Positions 23,601 to 34,100 of a DNA stretch of 37,452 nt are shown here, piece after piece (the first letter of the stretch is position 1; every line of letters begins with the position of its first letter). The notes under the pieces were generated by a model that was not told where the DNA came from, did not search any database, and saw only the letters and a list, made by a program, of their open reading frames with translations. A program made the translations under genes and the position numbers. This DNA is from CAZBZG01 sp964496245 (GTDB lineage Bacteria; Planctomycetota; SZUA-567): NCBI GenBank assembly GCA_964496245.1, contig CAZBZG010000003.1, forward strand, positions 1 to 37,452, given 5' to 3'.

Positions 23601-26600
23601 GCCGATCCCTCCTTGTCCGGCCCCTCGGAGGATGCGGGCTCGTCCGGCTCGGACCGGTCTGCCCCGCCTGCATCGTCCGGCTCGCGGTCGGACGGAGGCG
23701 TGGGCGCGTCGCCGGCCTGTGGTGTCGGTTCAGGGCCTGTTGTTGAATCCTCCGTTCCAGACATGCGCGCGGCGCTGTCCGGGGCCGGTCCGACGCGCTT
23801 TGGCGCGGGCAGCGGCTGGGTGGCCGGACGCTCGGCCGCCCATGCTCGGCCCCACACCACGCCGAGGTGACCGAGCGCGACGAGGAGCCCGAGGATCGAC
23901 ATGACGCCCCCCATCCAGACGAGATCGTAGTAGAAGTCCGGAGCCAACGCCCAGATCACGAAGAAGAGGAGGCAGAGGCTCGCGAAGACCTGGATCCGGC
24001 GCCTGCCCGGCTGGGTCCAGTTGTAGGCCATGCCGCCCACGAAGACGAGGACCACGAGCAGGGTCATCACGTAACCGAACGCATCGCGCATGAGCACCAG
24101 CTCCAGCCGCACCGGCGGCACGGCCCTGGCCTCTTGGCCCACATCCAGGGCCATGATCTTCTCGAAGCGGAAGTAGACCTTCCCGGCCTTGGGCGCTTCG
24201 CCCGTGTCGAGGCTGCGCTGGCCGATCGGACCGCGTTTGCCGCGCTGCAGGTCGGGCGCGTTCCTCTGAATCTGCTGCTGCTGGAGCTCGGCCTGCCGTT
24301 CCCGGACCCGCCGCCGGCTCTGGCGGTAGTAGGCGACGATGCCGGCCTCCTCCTCGGCCGGAATCTCGGACATGTTCCCGCCCAGATTGACGAGGCTCAT
24401 TTCTTCGGGCACGTACACGTCCCACAGGCAACGGAGCACGGGAATGCTCAGGGCCGGCGCGACCAGGTCGAGTTCGCTCCACTGGTCCAGTTCCCCGAAC
24501 TTCTGCTCGTAGCGCAGGCTCACCTGGAACTCGACCCCCGACTGGGAAGCGCCCGCAATGGGCACGAGCACGCGGTCGAACTTGTCCCGTGCCGCGTCCA
24601 CGGTCTGGGCGTTGACCTTGGCCTCCCAGATCTCGGCGCCCTCGGGCACCTTGAGTTTGAGGTACTGCTGGTTGTTGTTGCGCATGATGAGGAAGAGGTC
24701 GGTGATGGAGCGTCCGTCGCGCGCGACCACGGTTTCGAACCAGGCCAGGTTGGCCACGGCCGTGATCACCTCCACGTCCTCGTGCTTGATCACGTCCAGC
24801 GTGAGGCTGTAGGGATGGGCCATGTACTGGCAGGCCCAGATCGCGGGCGCACCCTGCAGGACGAGGCTCTGGTCGGGGATCTGGCTGGGGTCTACGGGAT
24901 AGGCCTTGTCGATCTTGGGCGGCTCGACCTCCACGTTGGTCCGCGCAGCCAGCACGACATAGCCCTCTTCCCGCTGGACGCGCAGGGCCTTGACGCCTTC
25001 GTACGATACGCGGGCCCGCTTGTCCTGGGTGCCTGCGCCGAGGGCGCGTTCGAAGCTGACCGCGAGACCGTACTTGGGCTTGATCTTCTTCTGCAGGACC
25101 ACGCGCCAGATGGGCCGCCCGGTGTCCTGCTCCGCTTCGGCCTCTTCAGCGCCTTCGGCCGCGGGCAGGGCATCGATCGGGCTCCGCTCCTTGATGTGCT
25201 GCCCCTCGATCTCCACGGCGCGCGCGCCCGCGGGGAACTCCAGGTAGAAGGTGTCGATGCCGGCCTGGCGGATCTCGTACTGGACGCGGGCTGTGGTGTA
25301 CTCGACCGTGCTGGAGAGTTCCACCCGGCTGGTGGCCAGGGCGTTCACCACCGGCTGGATCGGCTCGATGGCGAGATCGAGCGTCCAGTCGGGCTTGAGG
25401 AACTTGAAGGCCAGGGCCATCTCGTCCCGCGGCGCTCCCTTGAGCAGGGGGACCGAGAGCTCGGTCAGAGCGATGGGGTTGAGGCCCTTGACCTGGTCGG
25501 GCGGCGCGCTCATGCGAATGGCGAGCGCGGTGGCAAAGGCGAGGTAACCCACCTCCTTTTTGACGTTCTGCGCGACCACGCGCGGAACCCGGAGGCCCTG
25601 ATAGTCCTCCTCCAGGGTCATCTCCGCGCGCAGCACCACCTGCAGCTGACCGGAGACCTTGCCCTGGAAGGTGATGGCGAGCGTCTCGTTCTCGCGATCC
25701 TGCCGCCAGTCCTCGATGTTGGGGCCGCGGATGTCGTCGGCCAGCCGGAGCTCGCGGGGGAAGGTGAGCCGCAGTTCGAAGATGCCGCTCTTGCGAATGT
25801 CCACGTCCAGATGCGTCTCGAGCTTGAGTTCGCGCTCCTCCAGACGGATCAGGGAGGAGTTCACCACGTAGACCTGCGGCTGGACCGCGCCCACCACGAG
25901 CGGGATCGCGAAGGGGTGACGAATGGTGCGGAAGCCCAGCTCGACCGGCCGTTCCTCGGGGCGCAGCTCGGGCGGCAGTTCCTCGATGTCGATCTGCACG
26001 GCCCCGCCGGACGGCTTGTCCGCGATCTCGACCTTGGTGCCCTTGCGGCTGCTGACAGCCACGTGCCCGGTCTGGCGTTCGACATCCAGCAGCTCCAGGG
26101 GCTGGAAGCGGGTATCCTGCTTCACCAGCTGCTCGTTCTCCACGGTGAGGGTGTAGGCGCCCTCGGCCTTGGTGCGCAGCTCCACGGTCAGTACATCCTT
26201 CTCCATCTGCCAGGTGTTGAGATGGGCACAGCGTACATCCAGCAGCTTGCTCCCTTCCGGAATCCTGAGCCGGAACCGGAAGACGCCCGCCTCGCGGATG
26301 TCGTAGAGGATCGTGTTGACCGTGTGGAGCGTCTCCTGGCTGGCGACCACGGCGCTGAGCACACGGGCGGTCACCTTGGGCTCGACCGGTGCGGCACGCA
26401 CCCGGATCTCCACCGGCCGGCGCAGGAAGCGGAAGGCGAGATCGGGAGCCGATGGCAAAGAAGGCATCTGGCGGCGCTGTGCGCCGATGTGCGCGCCGAG
26501 CTCGGCCACGTCCATCTGCCGGACCCCCTTGCTCTGTCCGGGCTCCACCTTGATGCCCTTCTGGGCCTCGAGGCTGACGGTCCCCTTCTCGCGCTGGACC

Positions 26601-27514
26601 GCCCGGGCGCCCACCAGGGGAATCGGGAGATCCGCGGGCAGCTTGGTGAGCGGAGCCTCGGTGACCACCTTGAGCCGGTAGTCGCGCTTGATCCGTTCGG
26701 CCAGACGCACCGTCAGGCCCGTGGGGGTGGTATCCCACCGCTCGATCCCGTCGCCCGTGACACTGAGCAGGCTGGCTTCCTTGGGCATGTCCAGGGCGAG
26801 CTCCTGCACCGTGCCCTGGAGCACGGTATAGTCCAGCGTGCTCGTGATGCGAAACGCGCCCCGCCCGATCTCGGCGTGCGCGCGATGGGCGACAAACACG
26901 AGGGGTTCGAGATCAGCCAATCGGGGCTGCGTGCTCCAGGTGAGCTCGACGCTGGCGGCTGGCGCCCCGTACAGAGTCACGGCCGTGCGTCCGTCCGCGA
27001 GCTCCTTCTGGGACGCATCCATCTGGGGGCTTGTGGAGAACGCGACATTGGCCGCAGGCAGCGTCAGCTCGGTGGACGCGGCCACGCCTTGCACCAGCGG
27101 CAGGCGCACGCGGCGTTGGCCTTCGGCCACGCTCACCCGGGACGCGACAACGAGGGTGACGGTGACCGTGCCGCGGTGATTGGCCACGAGCGAGAGCGTC
27201 TTGCCGCGGCGGCGCAGGAAGACCTTCTGCCGTTCGCCGCCCTCGACCTTGGCTGTGGTGACCGCGAGATTCCCGGAGAGCAGCGGCACCTCCACCCAGC
27301 CGTCCTGCAGGAGGCGCACGCGCACGGCGATGGTGAGGGACGCGACTTCGCCCTCGACCTCGCCTTTGGCGACCCCGCTCTCGAGCACATAGCCCGCAGG
27401 CGCGGGCGCAGCATACTCCGCGGTAAAGAGCTGCCCGGCCTGCAGCGCGCCTGCGGCCGCCATGCACGCCCATGCTGCCAGCCACACGCGGCCCACGCTC
27501 CCGATCGTTCTCAT
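23597..27514 (-). CDS. giant exported repeat protein with C-terminal membrane helices
   Basis: This 1305-aa protein is the first gene of the operon. The ATG at 27514 has GAGGAGGAG just upstream and gives a signal peptide (1-27). Residues about 221-900 form four tandem units of about 145-190 residues. Each carries a Y-x-I/L strand, a (I/F/L)P-x4-L-x-V-x-G-x2-I-x2-W core (such as MPKEASLLSVTGDGIERW), an R-x3-G-x-V segment, and an LAFRFLRRP-like end. A related juxtamembrane domain follows (901-1055: LKVPEGAEIW, RVLVPIAGASQSGVEFQVSL, WDVYVPEEM), then a Gln/Arg-rich helix and three membrane helices (about 1144-1163, 1175-1193, 1197-1222) and an acidic Pro-rich tail. A long extracytoplasmic stalk anchored in a membrane is the simplest picture. 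I know no named family for it. Confidence 0.9.
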   Translation of the reverse strand: MRTIGSVGRVWLAAWACMAAAGALQAGQLFTAEYAAPAPAGYVLESGVAKGEVEGEVASLTIAVRVRLLQDGWVEVPLLSGNLAVTTAKVEGGERQKVFLRRRGKTLSLVANHRGTVTVTLVVASRVSVAEGQRRVRLPLVQGVAASTELTLPAANVAFSTSPQMDASQKELADGRTAVTLYGAPAASVELTWSTQPRLADLEPLVFVAHRAHAEIGRGAFRITSTLDYTVLQGTVQELALDMPKEASLLSVTGDGIERWDTTPTGLTVRLAERIKRDYRLKVVTEAPLTKLPADLPIPLVGARAVQREKGTVSLEAQKGIKVEPGQSKGVRQMDVAELGAHIGAQRRQMPSLPSAPDLAFRFLRRPVEIRVRAAPVEPKVTARVLSAVVASQETLHTVNTILYDIREAGVFRFRLRIPEGSKLLDVRCAHLNTWQMEKDVLTVELRTKAEGAYTLTVENEQLVKQDTRFQPLELLDVERQTGHVAVSSRKGTKVEIADKPSGGAVQIDIEELPPELRPEERPVELGFRTIRHPFAIPLVVGAVQPQVYVVNSSLIRLEERELKLETHLDVDIRKSGIFELRLTFPRELRLADDIRGPNIEDWRQDRENETLAITFQGKVSGQLQVVLRAEMTLEEDYQGLRVPRVVAQNVKKEVGYLAFATALAIRMSAPPDQVKGLNPIALTELSVPLLKGAPRDEMALAFKFLKPDWTLDLAIEPIQPVVNALATSRVELSSTVEYTTARVQYEIRQAGIDTFYLEFPAGARAVEIEGQHIKERSPIDALPAAEGAEEAEAEQDTGRPIWRVVLQKKIKPKYGLAVSFERALGAGTQDKRARVSYEGVKALRVQREEGYVVLAARTNVEVEPPKIDKAYPVDPSQIPDQSLVLQGAPAIWACQYMAHPYSLTLDVIKHEDVEVITAVANLAWFETVVARDGRSITDLFLIMRNNNQQYLKLKVPEGAEIWEAKVNAQTVDAARDKFDRVLVPIAGASQSGVEFQVSLRYEQKFGELDQWSELDLVAPALSIPVLRCLWDVYVPEEMSLVNLGGNMSEIPAEEEAGIVAYYRQSRRRVRERQAELQQQQIQRNAPDLQRGKRGPIGQRSLDTGEAPKAGKVYFRFEKIMALDVGQEARAVPPVRLELVLMRDAFGYVMTLLVVLVFVGGMAYNWTQPGRRRIQVFASLCLLFFVIWALAPDFYYDLVWMGGVMSILGLLVALGHLGVVWGRAWAAERPATQPLPAPKRVGPAPDSAARMSGTEDSTTGPEPTPQAGDAPTPPSDREPDDAGGADRSEPDEPASSEGPDKEGSA

Positions 27515-27887
27515 GATCTCCTCCTCACCCTTCCTGCAATCCACTCACTCCCTGTGGGGACGCGGTCGCGCGCCCCCCCGCCCGGCTCACCGATAGACGA
27601 TGCGCACGTCGCGCGGGGGTGAGCAAAAACGCCTCGCGATTCAGATCCGGTGCCTGTCAGTCGATCGCCTGGCCCGCATCATACCCTCCCCGCTGTGGAG
27701 CGCCAGCTGTTTTCGCGTGCCGCTACCTGTGGCAAGCCAACGCCCGGGCCCGGTCCATGCGTTCCTGGACCCCCCGAGCGCGCCCCAGGCGCTCGTGCGC
27801 AGCCCAGGCAGGCCTCAATACAGCCCTAAATGTATCAGATACTGTCATCCGCTATCTTCGTCAAGGCCTTTTTGCGTCGTTTTTCTG
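27515..27887. other. intergenic region between the giant operon and the sigma-fusion gene, operon-proximal part
   Basis: This gene-free part of the 630-bp divergent region should hold the promoter of the minus-strand operon. The best -10 candidate on the minus strand is TATGAT (27683-27678), but I see no good -35 box. GCTCACC (27585-27591) and GGTGAGC (27618-27624) form a loose inverted repeat. Short open frames here look spurious. Confidence 0.4.
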
Positions 27888-28048
27888 CTTGGTTCAGAAC
27901 GGGGTCACACCTGAAGGGCGCAGTTTGTAGTACAGGCACTCCTGCCTGTGCAGCGCCTCACGGGTTCCGCCCCAGGCAAGAGCGCCTGAGCTACAACCTG
28001 CCTCGTAGCGCGCATGTCACCCAAACCGGCGGACTTCTGAACCAGGCC
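27888..28048 (-). repeat. MITE-like inverted-repeat element with nested REPIN (copy 2, inverted)
   Basis: TGGTTCAGAA (27890-27899) and TTCTGAACCA (28035-28044) form the ends. The core 27926-27995 is bounded by TGTAG and GCTACA and holds ACAGGCA-CTCC-TGCCTGT (27932-27949) and a second, weaker hairpin from CCCAGGCA (27971-27978). Its reverse complement lines up with the element at 4969-5131 across the whole length, including the middle spacer. It ends 97 bp before the sigma-fusion start. Confidence 0.85.
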
Positions 28049-28144
28049 GGAAATCCTGGTTCTATCCACGAAAACCGGATACACTTCCTTCGGTCAGGCT
28101 GGTCAGCGGCAGTGTAGAGGCAGATCGACCAGAGAGGCGGCCGG

Positions 28145-31100
28145 ATGCCCGGACAACGTCCATCCGACTTTGAACTGATCCGACGCTTTGCGCAGGACGG
28201 CTGCGAGGAGGCGTTCTGCGCGGTCGTGGATCGGCATGGGGGCCTCGTGTATTCGGCCTGCTGCCGCTGGCTGGGCGATCACCACCTGGCCGAAGACGCG
28301 GCGCAGGCCACGTTCATCGTGCTCGCGCGCAAGGCGGGCAAGCTCGGGGAGAAGACCGTGTTGGCCGACTGGCTCTACAAGACCGCGCGCTACGTGGTGC
28401 TGCAGCTCAAGCGCGAGACCGCGCGCAGGACCGCACGCGAACGCAAGGCCGGCGAGGAGGCCGCGCGCACCGCCCCGTCCCACCCGGCCCGGGACGTGGC
28501 GTGGGGCGAGGTGCGCCCCATCCTGGACGAGGAGATCGTGCACCTGCCCAAAGCCTCGCGCCAGGCCGTGCTCCTCCACTACCTGGAGGGACGGTCCCTC
28601 GAGGAGACAGCCCAAGCGCTCAAGATCACGCCCGATGCCGCGCGCATGCGGGTGAACTACGGGGTGGAGAAGCTGCGCGCGCGCCTGGTCCGGCGCGGGG
28701 TCACACCCTCGGTGCTGGCGCTCACCGCCTTTCTCACCACCAACACAGCCGAAGCCGCGCCTGCGGCGCTGGGCGCGTCTCTCCACACAGCCGCCATGCA
28801 GACCGCCGGCCCGGCCGCCAGTGCGGGAGCGACCGCGAGCGCAGGCGCAGCCGCCAGCGCGCACGCAGCCGCATCAGCTCCGAACGTCCTGGCCGAGGGC
28901 GCGATCCAGGCCATGGCCTGGGCCAAGATCAAGACCGCGGTCATCAGCGTAGTGCTCACAGGCGCCCTGGTCGCAGGCGGGTGGCACGCAACGCGCTCGC
29001 TGTCGCAGCGCGCGTCCGGCGAACCCGCATCGCCAGACCAGACGCCCGCCGCCAGCCCAGCGGTTCGTAGCCCAGACATTCCTGTCTGGGACCGTACACC
29101 GCAGGGCGCACAGACAGGAGTGTCTGTGCCACGACCTTCCGACCAGGCCACGACCGGCACGGTCGACCGGCCGCCGCTGCCGCCGGCCACCGACCCAGCG
29201 CTCGCGCAAGCGGAGGACGCGCCCCTGCCGCCGCTTCCCAAGACGCGCGAAACCGCGCCGGCCGGCGCGCACCTGGCTGCGCTCACCGCCAACGTGAACG
29301 CGGGCGCGCTCCGCTACGCCCTGCGCGAAGGCACAATCGAGACTTGTCCGCTCGCACACACGGACATCCAGGCCGAGATCAGCGGCTTTCTCGCGCGCGT
29401 GAGGGTGACCCAGTCGTTTCAGAATCCCCTGGACGAAGCCATCGAGGCGGTCTACGTGTTTCCGCTCCCGCACCGGTCGGCTGTGGACCGCATGACGCTG
29501 CTCGTGGGCGAACGCCGGATCCGGGGCGTGGTGCGCGAGCGCAAGCAGGCCCGGGCCATCTATGCGGCCGCTGCAGCCAGAGGCAAGCGCGCAGCCCTGC
29601 TCGAGCAGCAGCGGTCCAACGTGTTCGTGCAGTCTGTGGCCAACATCGCGCCAGGCGAGACCGTGCGCGTGGAGATCTCCTACGTAGACACGCTGCCGTA
29701 CGCGGACGGCGCCTACGAATGGCACGTCCCCCTCGCGATTGCGCCCCGGTACACGCCGGCCGGGGCGCAGCCGCTTCCCGGCCACCCGGCCCCACCCGCT
29801 TCGCGCGCACCGGACGCACTCTCGCTCCGGGCCGATTTGGACGCGGGCCTGGAGATCCGCGCGATCGAGAGCCCCACGCATGCGGTCACCACCACGCGCC
29901 CCGGCCCGCGGTACGCGACCATCCGCCTTGCAGCCGGCAAGGGAATCCCGAACCGCGACTTCGTGCTGCGTTACCGCCTCGCCGGGGACCAGCCCCAGGC
30001 AGCGGTGCTCGCGCACACGAACGAGAGCGGCCAAGGGCACATGCTCCTCCTGCTCCAGCCCGCCCTGCCGCGGGGCGAAGACGAGAGCCCGCGCGACTTC
30101 GTCTTCCTGATCGACGCATCGGGCAGCATGCAGGGCCAGAAGCTCGCGCAGGCGCGCGCGTTGGCCCTGGGCCTGCTCGCCCGCTGCCGGCCCGGGGACC
30201 GAATCCAGACCGTGCGCTTTTCGGGCGCGCCAAAGGCCCTCTTTCCGAAAAGCATGCCGGCCACGAGCGACACGCTCGCCAAGGCCAGGACCTTTGTGCG
30301 CAACCTGGAGGCTGAGGGCGGCACGGAGATGCTCTCGGGCGTGCGCGCGGCCCTGAAGGAAGCGACCGACCCCGAGCGCGTGCGCATTGTGGTCATGCTC
30401 ACCGACGGTCAGGTCACGAACGAGAGCGAGATCCTGTCGCTCGTCCAAAAGCACTGCAAGGACACGCTGCGTTTCTGGTGCATCGGCGTGGGCGATTCGC
30501 CCAACCGCTTCCTGACTGGCAGCATCGCCCGCCAGGGCCGGGGCCTCGGCCGGCATCTCGCCCCTGGCGAAGACAGCCAAGCCCTGGTGCGCGAGGCCAT
30601 GAAGAAGCTTCGGCGCGCCCAGCTCGCGAGCATCCGGATCGACTGGGGCGAGGCCACGGTGTACGAGACCTATCCCATCCACATCCCCGACCTCTGTCCC
30701 GAGCAGCCCATCCTGATCTCCGGCCTGTACGAGCAGGGCATGGACACCACCGTGACGGTTCACGGCACGGGCGCAGGCAAACCCGTAGCCATCCCGATCG
30801 ATGTGACCCTGCCAGAGGAGGAACCCGCGCACGACGCCCTGGCCCAGGTCTGGGCCCGTCACTGCATCGAGGATCTCCTGCAGTCCGCCGCCTACGCCCC
30901 CGGCCCGGCCGTGCGCGAGGAGGTGACAGGCCTCGCCATCGACTACCAGATCATGAGCCCCTACACGAGCTTCGTGGCGGTAGACGAAACCGACCTGCGC
31001 GAACCAGCCAAGCCCGCGCGCACACCAAAGCCCGTGCAGGTCTTCGTACCCGCGCCCGCGGGACGGGCGTGCGGGGAGGAGGCGAAGGGGTGGCTCGAGG

Positions 31101-34100
31101 GGGCACTGGCACGCGATGCGGTTCGCGAGTCGGAGCAACCAGCCCGCCCAGGTCACGACGATGCCGCATCCGAGCGGAAACTACGGGAACCCCGCGAATA
31201 CGTGGAGGCCGCGCAAGCCGAACTCCTGCGCGAAGCACGGCACCACCTGGACATGCGCCATTTCCGCAAAGCCGAGCGGATCACCGCGAAAGCGCTCGCC
31301 CTGGACCCCAACAATGCCGAAGCCATCGATCTCCTGCAACGCATACGCAGAGCGCGGCGGTCCTGGCGTGAACGGAAAATCCGCGACCGCGAGCAAGAGG
31401 AGCGCAGGCGCGTGCTGGAGAAGATCGAACGGAGGGCTGTCCCGGAGGTGCGGCCCGAGTACCTGATGAAGTACCCGGCCAATTGGGAGATCTTGCGCAA
31501 GAGGCAGAAGCGCCAGCAGGCGCATGCCCAAATGAATGAGGAAAACACCCGCGCCATGCACGATGCGGAGGTCAACTGGACGCTTGAGGTACCCAGGCGC
31601 GCCATACTCCCGTCCGAAGAGCTCGTCTATCCCGAGGACTGGGAGAGGATCGAGCGGCGTGTGGCGCGGACACGCGATGCTGGAACACAAGACGCTCTGC
31701 CCCCAGAAGTTCAACGCCGTCTGGACAAGCGCCTGACTATGCACCTGGAGGACGCGCGCCTTGAGGACGCCCTCCAGTTCCTTTCCCAGAGGACCGGCCT
31801 CGAGTTCGTCCTGCCAGATGAGACGCTCGCCTCCCAGCGGGTCTCCCTGTCGGTCCGCCAGATGCGCGCCGAGAACATAGTCAAGTGGCTCGCAGCGATA
31901 TCCGAAGGACTCGAGGTCGAACAGATCAAGATGGCGCTTCCAGCCGACTGGGACACGGGCCTGCGCAGGAGCTTTCTCGAGGAATCGAAGACAAGCGACA
32001 CCGGTGCCAGCGCAGACTACGGCTCTACCGAGTGGAACGCGGGCCGCCTCCCCTTCAGGTGTGACGGCAACCATGACATCAAGCTGGACAACCGCACGGC
32101 TGCGCGAAGCCATCTGAGATCTCTCGAAGAATCAACAGGAGAATTCGAGGCAGGCCCTCGCGACGATACACTTCCAGATACAGATGCGACGTACTGCTTC
32201 GACAGCGGCATCCGTGTGCCGCTCGAATACCGTCACCAATGGTTCGACGCTGGAGCAAGGCCAGACGATGGCGCAGACACGGCCCCTCCAGGCGCGCACT
32301 ACGTCTCGTCCCTCCGCGACGAACTCGCCGACCTCAAGGCCAGGGCAGCGGCGCTGGAAAGCTCCGACATGGCGCCGGCCGCAGGCGGAGATGCGGACAC
32401 CCTCACCAGCATGAAGCAAAGAGGCGCGATCAAGATCGGCGGGGATGTAGCCGTGGATGTCGTGGTTCGCGACCGCGACGAACCTGGCAGTGAAGACGGC
32501 GTGTCCAGCACGCACTTCGAGAGCTATGCTGTGGGCCTGGACTTCAGGGAGGCGGACGCCGAGCTGCGCCGGCTCTCGGAACGCAATCACGAACTCGCGA
32601 TGCGGACGGCAGAACTCGAGACGCTGCTCGGGAAAGCCCGCGAGCAGGGGTTTAACCCGCGGATGGTCCGGAAGGGCTTCGTAGGGTCTCCCACGCCAGC
32701 GGGCCGGGTGCTGCAGGTCGATGAGGCGCTGGGCAGGGTGGTCTTGGGCCTCGGCCGGAAGGACGGGGTACGCACGGGCATGGAATTCGTGGTCTCGCGC
32801 GGCGACAGGTACATCGGCAAGGTGCGCGTGCGCAACGTGTACGACGAGCTGTGCTCGGCCACCGTACTGCAGGATCTCACGCGAGAGCCCGTGCAAACCG
32901 ACGATGTGGCTCAGTGCATGGGCGAGAGCTCGTTCGACACGGGACCGGCTCAGCCCACCGACACAGCTGTCGCAGCCGGCGAGGACCAAGCGCCGGAGCT
33001 TCCCCCGCTTCCGCCCGCTGCGACAGAAGCTGCGGACACGGAAGCGGAGGGGGAGGCCCGAGCAGAGACGCCGGCGGCGGCGCGCCCATCCAACCGGCGG
33101 CATTGGCTGGGCGTGCTCGCTGAGAGCCGCGCGCGGGATCTGGCTGCGCTGCAACGCATGCGCCGACAGGCAATGCTTCTCGCAGAACGCATCCACCGCA
33201 CGGACGCGCGCCTGCGCGAGCTGCTCGTGGCGCCGCAGGCGCTCGAACAGGCTGCAGCATGCGCGGACAAGGGCGACCTCCTCGCGGCACGCGCCTTTCT
33301 CACCCGCGCGCTCCTCATGTGCCAGGCTAACCAAGCCATCGGACGAAGGGACGAGCGGTTGGAGCAGGCGGCCCGCAAAGGACTGCAGCAGGTCGAAGCC
33401 GATCTGCGCGAGCGCTGGACCGGGGCACTGCCCGCGCTCGGAAACGAACTCGACCTCGCGATCCGCAACCAGGGTCTGGCGCACGCGCTTCAGGCCGTGG
33501 GCCGGGCCGGCAACGTACCTGTCACGCTCACACCCGGCAGCGTGGAGGATGCCGAAGCCCTGCTGGGTCGCGCCCGCCTCCGCGTCCCCTTCCTCGACTT
33601 GTCGGGCCTGACCGTTGCCGAAGGCCTGGACGCGCTGCTCAACCCGTTCCGCCTGCACTGGCGCGTGGCTGACGGTGGCGTGACGGCAGAATCCGCGCGC
33701 CGCGGTCCGAGGCCTTGCGCGTGGGTCTACGACGTGTCGCTCCTGGTCACGCCCACGCCCGACGAGGTGGGGCAAGCCGGTTCGCCTGCCGAGATCATCA
33801 GCCTGACCCGCCAGGCCATGGACACGGTCGCGTTCGGCGTGCAGAAGGCGCTGAAGCTGGAGGAGGGGGAGATCGTCTGGTTCGACGGCGGGCAACTCCT
33901 CGTGTGGGGCGACCGGACGGTGCACGCGCACGCAGCCGGGCTGCTGGAACGCCTGGCCGACCCGGCAGCCGGGGCCCCCGGGGCGCTGACAGATCTGCAG
34001 GCGCACACCGCGGAGCGATTCCAGGCGCGGGAGGCAGCGGCTGCCGAGCGGCGGGCTGCGCAGGAGACCGAGCGCATCCGGAAGACTCTCGAAGAGACCA

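Noticed and set aside
23867..27622. 1251-codon open frame on the plus strand
   Set aside because: It is the complement of the 1305-aa gene. High GC leaves antisense frames open; the product is rich in His, Arg and Gly with no domain, while the minus-strand product has a signal peptide, repeats and a ribosome binding site.
27678..27706. TATGAT with CTGGCG as promoter of the giant operon
   Set aside because: The -10 box is good but the -35 box matches only half of the consensus, so I did not list it as a promoter.
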